Shown here piece by piece: positions 1-5,241 of a stretch of 11,611 nucleotides of DNA; within the stretch, counting starts at the first letter, position 1; each line of letters starts with the position of its first letter. The stretch comes from Thermodesulfobacteriota bacterium (GTDB lineage Bacteria; Desulfobacterota; SM23-61). Location of the stretch: the NCBI GenBank assembly GCA_030018715.1, contig JASEHN010000052.1, forward strand, positions 1 through 11,611, given 5' to 3'. Under the pieces are notes generated by a model. That model was not told where the DNA came from and did not search any database. It was given only the letters and a program-made list of their open reading frames with translations. The position numbers and the translations under genes were made by a program.

Positions 1-642
1 AAATTCGCCTACGGGCCGGTGGCCATTGAGATTGGCAACGATGTAGAAAAAGCAGGCTTAAAGTTCATCACCTGGGCCAGCGCTGGCGAGCGCGGGATTG
101 TCATGCGTGATAAGTGCTTCTCAAACCCTCAGACTTTGAAGGGGTTGAAGATCCGCGTCATGCAGGATCCTTACCAGGCCAGTATTATTCAGCATATGGG
201 TGGAATCCCCGTTCCCATGAGTCTCGCCGAAGTTTATACTGCCCTGCAAACCGGTCAGATCGACGGGGCAGAGTTAGGACCCTCCCTCACGGTAAGCGGT
301 AAATACCACGATATCAGCAAAGCCTATGCCCGGACCTTGCAGTTCCGGATCCCAGGGGAAGTCCTGGCCAATTTAAGCTGGTGGAAGGGGCTACCGGCTG
401 ATGTCCGCAAGGTGTTGGAGGATGGACTCCCGATCTTGCGCAAAGCCAATGATGATTATATAGATAAGGACCCCGGAACCAGTGAACCGGACCGCCTGAA
501 ATTCATGGAACAAAAAGGAATCAAAATGTGCACCGTGGATATGGAAGCCTTCAAGAAAGCCACTTATCCATTGGTGGAAGAACTCAAGAAGACAATTGGG
601 ACACCAACAGTGGATAAGGTTCTCAAGGCCGTTGGCTACTAA
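1..642 (+). CDS. TRAP transporter substrate-binding protein, DctP type (5' partial)
   Basis: The reading frame is open from the first base of the window, so the gene starts upstream; 213 residues of the C-terminal part are visible, ending at TAA 640-642. It is the periplasmic solute receptor of a tripartite ATP-independent transporter, which captures substrate and hands it to the membrane subunits encoded just downstream. The fragment shows the family's hallmark block: a 'LKGLKIRV' segment containing the conserved carboxylate-binding arginine position (R52 of the visible part), then 'GGIPVPMSLAEVYTALQTG' and 'IDGAE'. Known family members bind organic acids such as C4-dicarboxylates, sialic acid or keto acids; the substrate here cannot be named. 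A GTG at 19 is in frame but internal, not a start. A strong hairpin follows the stop codon. Family assignment is firm; substrate is unknown. Confidence 0.93.
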   Translation, partial: KFAYGPVAIEIGNDVEKAGLKFITWASAGERGIVMRDKCFSNPQTLKGLKIRVMQDPYQASIIQHMGGIPVPMSLAEVYTALQTGQIDGAELGPSLTVSGKYHDISKAYARTLQFRIPGEVLANLSWWKGLPADVRKVLEDGLPILRKANDDYIDKDPGTSEPDRLKFMEQKGIKMCTVDMEAFKKATYPLVEELKKTIGTPTVDKVLKAVGY

Positions 643-653
643 AGATATTTCAA

Positions 654-685
654 CCTGGGGGTTCCCCTTACCAGGAATCCCCAGG
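654..685 (+). promoter_or_regulatory. Intergenic hairpin between dctP-type and dctQ-type genes
   Basis: Bases 654-665 pair with 674-685 over 12 positions (11 Watson-Crick, one G-U at 661/678) around the 8-base loop 666-673. No T-run follows, so a full intrinsic terminator is unlikely. In binding-protein operons such hairpins commonly protect the upstream message from 3' decay or cause partial termination, giving more receptor than permease. That role is inferred here. Confidence 0.7.
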
Positions 686-720
686 AAGGAAAAATGAGGC
701 CTTTTTCACCATTCGTTCAT

Positions 721-738
721 AAAAGGAGTTAAAAAACG
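721..738 (+). promoter_or_regulatory. Ribosome binding site that fixes an unusual ACG start for the dctQ-type gene
   Basis: AAAAGGAG (721-728) is a strong Shine-Dalgarno sequence. Seven bases later, at 736-738, lies ACG in the dctQ frame, exactly where ATG would be expected. An in-frame TAA at 730-732 rules out an earlier start. Either ACG is used as a rare start or an ATG has become ACG by mutation or sequencing error. Confidence 0.6.
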
Positions 739-1209
739 GAAGCGTTAGGGAGATGTTTAGAATGGTTCCTTAAAGTCATCTGTGCCGGTCTGGCGGCCGT
801 TCTGACGATTGTGATCTTTCTCCAGGTCTTTTACCGCTTTATCCTGCGGGCACCGCTGGTCTGGTCTGAAGAGATGGCTCTTTTTCTCTTTCAATGGAGC
901 GTTTTCATGGGGGCGGCCCTGGCCGTTAAGCAGCGGGGTCATTTTGGGCTGGATATATTCATCCGCCGCCTTCCCGCCGCCTTGGTGAAAACCCTGGATA
1001 AATTCGGGCAAGTCATCGTCTTCTGCCTCGCTACGGGCTTGGTTTTTTGGGGGTATCAGCTCAGCCAGATGACCATGCTCCAGACTTATCCCACCCTGCA
1101 ATTCCCTGTTGGGTATTGTTACCTCGGTATCTCCGTCAGTGGCGCCTTCATGGCGATATTCGCGGTTTTGAATGAAATCGAGGATTGGCAACAGAAAAGA
1201 AAGAGTTGA
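736..1209 (+). CDS. TRAP transporter small membrane subunit, DctQ type
   Basis: The protein is about 157 residues with four predicted membrane segments, the normal size for DctQ subunits, which partner the large permease in the inner membrane. Family features visible are the first hydrophobic helix (around residues 14-36), followed by the 'VWSEEMALFLFQWSVFMGAA' region and a 'KQRGHFGLDIF' segment, both typical. The start is set at ACG 736 because of the ribosome binding site at 721-728; the only later candidate upstream of the body, GTG 811, would begin inside the first membrane helix and lose the cytoplasmic N-terminus ('CLEWFLK'). It lies between the receptor and large-permease genes, with three bases separating its TGA from the next ATG. 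Identity is secure; the start codon is uncertain. Confidence 0.88.
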   Translation, partial: TEALGRCLEWFLKVICAGLAAVLTIVIFLQVFYRFILRAPLVWSEEMALFLFQWSVFMGAALAVKQRGHFGLDIFIRRLPAALVKTLDKFGQVIVFCLATGLVFWGYQLSQMTMLQTYPTLQFPVGYCYLGISVSGAFMAIFAVLNEIEDWQQKRKS

Positions 1210-1212
1210 TCT

Positions 1213-2505
1213 ATGGACGCAGTTACGCTGATGGTCCTCGCTTTTATTGTTCTGGTGGTAATGAACGTACCCATTGCCTTTGCTATGGGCTCAGCCACCG
1301 TTTTAGCTCTTTATGTGGCTGGAAATATCCCTCTTCAGATGGTTCCCCAGAAGCTGGCCTCCGGTATCGAATCTTTTCCTTTCCTGGCGATCCCGCTGTT
1401 TATTCTGACCGGTGGGTTTATGGAGACAGGGGGGATCAACCGCCGCCTGGTTGAGTTTGCCCAAAGTCTCGTTGGCCATATCCGTGGCGGATTAGGCCAG
1501 GTCATGGTCGTGGCCGAAATGTTTTTCTCCGGAATCTCCGGTTCCGCGCTGGCGGATGCCTCGGCCATCGGAACCTTGCTGATCCCTTCGATGATTCGCG
1601 CCAACTATAAGCCTTCCCGGGCTGCTGCCCTGATGGCAGCCGCTGCGGGCATGGGTATGCTGATTCCGCCCTGTTTGCTGATGGTCATTCTGGGGGCGAT
1701 CGGCAGCATTTCCATCGCGGCCCTTTTTATGGCTGGTTTCCTGCCTGCCACTCTCATGGCCATCACTTTGGCAGTCTTGATTTATTTTCAGGCGCGCCGA
1801 GGTACGATTCCAGATGCAACGGGGAAACGCGCCTCTCTAAGAGAAATCCTGAATTCTTTTGGGCATGCGATCCTCCCTTTAGGATTGCCGCTTATCATCT
1901 TTGGCGGAATCCTTGGAGGGATTTTCACGGCGACTGAAGCGGCAGTTATTGCGGCCATTTATTCTTTTGTCATCGGGGTGTTTATTTACAAAGAAATTAG
2001 TCTGCGGAAGACCTTTGAAATCTTGGCGACGACCACGAAACTAACCGGCGTGGTTTGCCTGCTCATCGGATTCGCCACGGGCTTTTCCTGGGTATTGGCC
2101 ACCCACCAACTTCCTCAGGTTCTGGGAGCCTGGATCACTGCCGTCTCTCCTAACAAGTATGTTTTTATGCTATTCACGATCCTGGTCTTCTTATTCTTCT
2201 CCGCGGTTCTGGACGGACTGCCGGCCATGCTGATCTTCTTCCCGATCCTGTATCCGACGGCGATGCAGCTTGGGATCGATCCCCTCCACTATGGAATTTT
2301 GATTGTCGGCACGATGGGCATCGGTTTGATTCTTCCGCCGATTGGTATCGTGCTGGTTATCATATGCTCCATCACCAAGATCAAGCTGGGAGATACGATC
2401 CGGCCCATGCTTCCTTACCTCACAGTTCTGGTGCTTGATCTCATCATTATTGCCTTTTGGCCACAACTGGCCCTTATTCTTCCGAAACTCGTGGGATTGC
2501 ATTAA
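1213..2505 (+). CDS. TRAP transporter large permease subunit, DctM type
   Basis: This 430-residue, very hydrophobic protein is the transport channel of the TRAP system, an ion-gradient-driven importer in the inner membrane. Length and features match the DctM family: an N-terminal helix followed by 'NVPIAFAMG', the 'FFSGISGSALADASAIG' loop (residues 104-120), the 'GMLIPPCLLMVILGAIG' segment and a matching second-half 'GIGLILPPIGIVLVII' repeat, reflecting the inverted-repeat architecture. It starts at ATG 1213, three bases after the dctQ-type stop; an A/G-rich stretch just upstream is a modest ribosome binding site, and coupling to dctQ is likely. It completes the operon that opens with the partial receptor gene. 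Substrate is unknown. Confidence 0.95.
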   Translation: MDAVTLMVLAFIVLVVMNVPIAFAMGSATVLALYVAGNIPLQMVPQKLASGIESFPFLAIPLFILTGGFMETGGINRRLVEFAQSLVGHIRGGLGQVMVVAEMFFSGISGSALADASAIGTLLIPSMIRANYKPSRAAALMAAAAGMGMLIPPCLLMVILGAIGSISIAALFMAGFLPATLMAITLAVLIYFQARRGTIPDATGKRASLREILNSFGHAILPLGLPLIIFGGILGGIFTATEAAVIAAIYSFVIGVFIYKEISLRKTFEILATTTKLTGVVCLLIGFATGFSWVLATHQLPQVLGAWITAVSPNKYVFMLFTILVFLFFSAVLDGLPAMLIFFPILYPTAMQLGIDPLHYGILIVGTMGIGLILPPIGIVLVIICSITKIKLGDTIRPMLPYLTVLVLDLIIIAFWPQLALILPKLVGLH

Positions 2506-2511
2506 AACAGG

Positions 2512-2564
2512 GAGTCGGGAGTGGGGAGGAGGAAACACATAAAGTCTTTTACAACTCCCGACTC
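2512..2564 (+). repeat. 11-bp perfect inverted repeat after the TRAP operon
   Basis: GAGTCGGGAGT at 2512-2522 is the exact reverse complement of 2554-2564, with a 31-base loop; pairing can extend outward at 2509-2511 with 2565-2567 (one wobble). It begins seven bases after the permease stop codon. There is no T-run after the 3' arm, so it is not a classic terminator, though it could stabilise the 3' end of the TRAP message. Confidence 0.6.
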
Positions 2565-2614
2565 TCTACTACCAACTAACGTCCATAGGCCTTTAACCGG
2601 AAAGGAGTACGCTT

Positions 2615-3019
2615 ATGGGTACCTACCACCGCTGGGAAGATTTTCCACAAAGAACAGTCAGCTATCTCGCGGGACGGCCGAATTCTGAGGGGATTAAAAT
2701 CCGGATCCTCTCCACAGAAAGGATCATGTTAACGGAGATCATAGTCCAGGGAGGAGGCACAGTTCCCCGTCATTATCACGAGGCAGAGCAGATCATCATC
2801 ATCCAGAAAGGAGAAGCCCGGGTTACATCCGGAAAGGAACCATCCCGTTTGCTCAAATCTGGGGACATCTGGATTGTGCCCTCCAATACCATGCATGGGG
2901 TAGAGTATCTGGGGGATGTGGCGGCCCTGGAGATCGTCAGCCCGCCCCGGATGGATAATTTTATTGGGTACACCATAAAACAAACATTTTTCGAGGAAGA
3001 AGAAAAAAGAACTGAATAG
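2615..3019 (+). CDS. Small single-domain cupin protein
   Basis: This 134-residue protein carries both cupin motifs. Motif 1 is 'GGTVPRHYHEAEQ' with H53, H55 and probably E58 as metal ligands, closing at G66; motif 2 is 'GDIWIVPSNTMHGVEY' with H94 as the fourth ligand. It therefore probably folds as a beta-barrel binding one divalent metal. The 'SPPR' near residues 109-112 is common in short stand-alone cupins. No signal peptide is seen, so it is cytoplasmic. The start at ATG 2615 is supported by AAAGGAG at 2601-2607. Such proteins include small isomerases, dioxygenases and ligand sensors, and this one has no diagnostic feature beyond the fold. It sits 109 bases after the TRAP permease and might act on the imported compound, but that is only a neighbour-based guess. 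Confidence 0.88.
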   Translation: MGTYHRWEDFPQRTVSYLAGRPNSEGIKIRILSTERIMLTEIIVQGGGTVPRHYHEAEQIIIIQKGEARVTSGKEPSRLLKSGDIWIVPSNTMHGVEYLGDVAALEIVSPPRMDNFIGYTIKQTFFEEEEKRTE

Positions 3020-3099
3020 TCATCGAACGCCACCCCCCCCATTTTTTTATAAAAAAGCCCCTTGAATACCCGTCAACTTGCTGGCAGGATGAAAAGGGG

Positions 3100-3119
3100 T
3101 TCGCCGAAGGCGAATATTT
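3100..3119 (+). terminator. Probable rho-independent terminator after the cupin gene
   Basis: TTCGCC (3100-3105) pairs perfectly with GGCGAA (3109-3114) around the loop GAA, and the stem is followed by TATTTTT. It lies about 80 bases after the cupin stop codon and is oriented to end + strand transcription before the efflux operon promoter. The stem is short, but the adjoining CCCCTT/AAGGGG hairpin (3058-3099) may help. Confidence 0.55.
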
Positions 3120-3189
3120 TTAAAGGAATCTGGTTATGCTATACGATTTAGGTTTGAGCATGATTCGGAGACCCCATCATTCGAAGTGT

Positions 3190-3240
3190 TGGTGATAAAG
3201 TGCCGTTTGATATGATTCGGCGCTCTATCAATTATCACCA
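3190..3240 (+). repeat. Long imperfect stem with a paired inner stem
   Basis: TGGTGATAA (3190-3198) is the reverse complement of TTATCACCA (3232-3240). Directly inside it, AGTGCCG (3199-3205) pairs with CGGCGCT (3218-3224), one G-U included, leaving a 7-base bulge on the 3' side and a 12-base loop. An outer pair CGAAG 3182-3186 with CTTCG 3254-3258 can also form. Function is unknown; it may be a small RNA, a leader structure or a remnant of a mobile element. Confidence 0.5.
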
Positions 3241-3281
3241 TAGCGAAAATCAACTTCGTTCCCAATTTTGAGTCTTTGATG

Positions 3282-3301
3282 CCCCCCAGCTTGCTGGGGG
3301 G
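3282..3301 (+). repeat. REP-like GC palindrome
   Basis: CCCCCCAGC (3282-3290) and GCTGGGGGG (3293-3301) form a perfect 9-bp inverted repeat separated by TT. Its core CTTGCTGG recurs at 3077-3084 in the centre of a weaker hairpin (CCGUCA/UGGCAGG type pairing), so the two may be copies of one dispersed palindromic element. No T-run follows, so a terminator role is less likely. Confidence 0.55.
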
Positions 3302-3359
3302 TAATTCACTCTTGACCCTCCCGCTTTGATTCATCTTCGAAAAATTCCCTAAATTCTTC

Positions 3360-3387
3360 TTGACATGGGGCCGAGTTATTATATACT
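3360..3387 (+). promoter_or_regulatory. Sigma-70-like promoter of the efflux operon
   Basis: TTGACA at 3360-3365 matches the -35 consensus exactly; TATACT at 3382-3387 is a good -10 hexamer, with a 16-base spacer. Transcription would start near 3394-3396, leaving roughly a 50-base leader before the ATG at 3445. The operator palindrome at 3386-3401 covers the -10 end and start site. Confidence 0.75.
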
Positions 3388-3401
3388 TACCGGTAGGTAA
3401 G
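3386..3401 (+). promoter_or_regulatory. Probable TetR-type operator
   Basis: CTTACC (3386-3391) and GGTAAG (3396-3401) form a perfect 6-bp inverted repeat around the spacer GGTA. It overlaps the -10 element and the expected transcription start, and lies 43 bases before a TetR-family gene, the usual arrangement for autorepression. Binding would block RNA polymerase until an efflux substrate releases the repressor. This is inferred from layout and symmetry. Confidence 0.7.
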
Positions 3402-3444
3402 CAAAAATCTTTGATACTTAGCAGAAGAATCAAGGCGGAGAAAA

Positions 3445-4080
3445 ATGGCCAGAACAGGGAAACAAGAACTATCGGTGGATAGAACCGTCCGCCAAAAACT
3501 CCTGGAGGGAGCTGCGGAATTGTTTGCCCGCAAAGGATATGCCGGCACCACGGTTAGGGAAATCGTGGCTTCAGGCGGGGTGAGCAAGCCGGTCCTTTAT
3601 TATTATTTCCAGAGTAAGGAAGGCATCTACCTGGAGCAGATGCGGGAGGCCTTTGCCAAGATGGAGGAGCTTCTCGAGTCCTCTCTCCGGTATCAGGGGA
3701 GCGCCATCCAAAAATTGCTGCGCCTATGCGATCAGGCCTATTCCCTGTTCATGGAGAAAATCAAAGTGGTGCGGGTTATGTACGCCATTTATTATGGACC
3801 GCCCCCGGGAGCCCCTTTTTTTGATTTTGACGCTTATCACATTAAGTTTCAAAAAGCGATTCAACGGCTGGTGGAAGAAGGAATCCGCCAGGGGGATTTC
3901 CGCAGGGGAAAAGCCAAAGATATGACCTGGGCCATCCTCGGGGCTTTGAACGTGGCCATTGAAGTTCATCTCGGGCATCCGGAAATGAGCCTGGGCCGCA
4001 AAGGCCTGGCCCGGGTTCTTAAGGTCATTTTTCAGGGAATATGGGCCAGGAAAGAAACGGAAAAGGGAGCAAGAAAATGA
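3445..4080 (+). CDS. TetR/AcrR-family transcriptional repressor
   Basis: The 211-residue protein has the family's N-terminal DNA-binding domain: 'LLEGAAELFARKGYAGTTV' (residues 19-37), then the recognition region 'GVSKPVLYYYFQSKEGIY' (residues 45-62). The rest is a helical ligand-binding and dimerisation domain too variable to name an effector; its 'GPPPGAPFFDF' stretch is a loop in that domain. Length is typical. The start at ATG 3445 is backed by AAGGCGGAG at 3432-3440. It is the first gene of the efflux operon, its stop overlaps the adaptor start (ATGA), and a 16-bp palindrome covers the promoter. It most likely represses its own operon and is released by a compound the pump exports. Family is certain; the effector is unknown. 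Confidence 0.93.
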   Translation: MARTGKQELSVDRTVRQKLLEGAAELFARKGYAGTTVREIVASGGVSKPVLYYYFQSKEGIYLEQMREAFAKMEELLESSLRYQGSAIQKLLRLCDQAYSLFMEKIKVVRVMYAIYYGPPPGAPFFDFDAYHIKFQKAIQRLVEEGIRQGDFRRGKAKDMTWAILGALNVAIEVHLGHPEMSLGRKGLARVLKVIFQGIWARKETEKGARK

Positions 4081-5240
4081 AAAAGGGATTCATACTCAAG
4101 GCAATTCTTTTTACTCTTGGAATCGGCATCGCGGGCTGTCAGGCAACGGGAGAAGATAAGAAGGCAAATGAAAAAGTTGCTGAGCGCCCGGCGGTGGCCG
4201 TGGAGGTTGCCAAAGTTGCTGTATCCAACCTCACGGAGGGAATTGACGTTGTGGGAACCCTTGCGGCTAAATTTGGAGCCGATGTCAAATCCGAGTACAC
4301 CGGAATCGTAACCGAGGTTTACGTCACCGAATGGGTCCGGGTGGAAAAGGACGCCCCTCTGGCCCAGCTGGACACTCGAGAAGCGGATCTGATTCTGAAA
4401 AAAGCGAAGACCGCGGTAGAGATTGCCAAAGCAAATCTTATGCAGGCAGAGGTGGCCGCGAACCGGGCCAGCCGGGAATATGAACGGGCCCTAAAGCTTA
4501 AAGAGGTAGGACTCATCACCCAGCAAAACCTGGATGATGCCTTAACGGAAAGAGAGGCGGCCATGGTTCGGATCTCCGCGGCTAAGGCCCAGATTCAAGC
4601 GGCAGAAGATGATGTTCAGCATGCCCAAACCCGACTTTCCAAGACAATCATCCGCTCGCCGCGGGGAGGCGTAGTCTCCTGGCGGAATGTCAACGTGGGA
4701 GACTATGTCGGGGAAATGGGGGCCAAGCCGATGTTCCGGATTGTGGATAACCTGGTGCTGGAACTTACGGTGACCGTTCCTTCCAGTGAAATGGGGGCCA
4801 TACGCGTGGGGCAGCCCCTTACTTTTTCCACGGATGCCATTCCAGGGAAGACTTTCACAGGAAAAGTCATGTTCATCAACCCGACCGTAAATGAAGCGGA
4901 TCGATCGGTGAGGGTGGTGGCTGAGGTTGAAAACACCTCCGAGCAGCTAAAGGGAGGCCTTTTCGTGAAAGGCCATATCTTGACCGGAAAAAGGACCGGA
5001 GTCATCAAAACCCCCCGCATCGCCCTACTTACCTGGGATGTGGCTGCCGCCAAAGCAGAGATTTTTGTGGTGCATGAAAACATCGCCCACCGCCGGACCA
5101 TCCGCACCGGAAATATTGCCGGCGATCAGGTGGAAATTATTTCCGGTTTGGCTTCCGGGCAACTGGTGATTACCCGCGGAGGGTTCAACGTCAAAGACGG
5201 GGATAAAGTGAATGTAACACGGGTCAACGGAGAAAAGTAG
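4077..5240 (+). CDS. RND efflux periplasmic adaptor (membrane fusion) lipoprotein
   Basis: The 387-residue protein links the inner-membrane pump to the outer-membrane channel. The start at ATG 4077 overlaps the tetR stop by four bases (ATGA), is preceded by AAAGGGAG, and gives a clean lipoprotein signal: 'MKKGFILKAILFTLGIGIAGC' is basic then hydrophobic, with lipobox IAGC and Cys21 as the lipidated residue. An in-frame upstream ATG at 4041 would put 12 extra polar residues before the signal and is less likely. After the signal come a first barrel-sandwich half (about 69-99), a helical coiled-coil hairpin (about 100-185), the second half beginning 'IIRSPRGG' (191-198), a beta-barrel and a membrane-proximal domain. 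This is the AcrA/MexA architecture. Its place directly before the pump gene confirms the role. Confidence 0.93.
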   Translation: MKKGFILKAILFTLGIGIAGCQATGEDKKANEKVAERPAVAVEVAKVAVSNLTEGIDVVGTLAAKFGADVKSEYTGIVTEVYVTEWVRVEKDAPLAQLDTREADLILKKAKTAVEIAKANLMQAEVAANRASREYERALKLKEVGLITQQNLDDALTEREAAMVRISAAKAQIQAAEDDVQHAQTRLSKTIIRSPRGGVVSWRNVNVGDYVGEMGAKPMFRIVDNLVLELTVTVPSSEMGAIRVGQPLTFSTDAIPGKTFTGKVMFINPTVNEADRSVRVVAEVENTSEQLKGGLFVKGHILTGKRTGVIKTPRIALLTWDVAAAKAEIFVVHENIAHRRTIRTGNIAGDQVEIISGLASGQLVITRGGFNVKDGDKVNVTRVNGEK

Positions 5241-5241
5241 A

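Larger units (their letters stand above)
3020..3444 (+). other. 425-base non-coding stretch with several hairpins and short repeats
   Basis: No credible gene is seen. The stretch holds, in order: homopolymer runs (C8 at 3033-3040, T7 at 3042-3048, A6 at 3051-3056); a hairpin CCCCTT 3058-3063 with AAGGGG 3094-3099 enclosing a smaller one; a terminator-like hairpin at 3100-3114; a direct-repeat and stem region 3153-3258; a GC-rich palindrome at 3282-3301; and the promoter and operator of the efflux operon at 3360-3401. It is visibly more AT-rich than the genes on either side. Confidence 0.7.

Noticed and set aside
811..813. GTG as the start of the dctQ-type gene
   Set aside because: It falls within the first membrane helix, has no ribosome binding site in front, and would remove the conserved N-terminal segment.
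757..1191. 144-codon minus-strand frame opposite the dctQ-type gene
   Set aside because: The + strand encodes an obvious DctQ protein over the same bases; the minus-strand product is polar, low in pattern and has no plausible start context.
3151..3301. CRISPR array
   Set aside because: The repeats are too short, only two copies, unequal, and lack regular spacers; no cas gene is nearby.
4041..4076. Upstream ATG 4041 as the adaptor start
   Set aside because: It would add 12 polar residues before a clean lipoprotein signal peptide; ATG 4077 has a ribosome site and the ATGA overlap.
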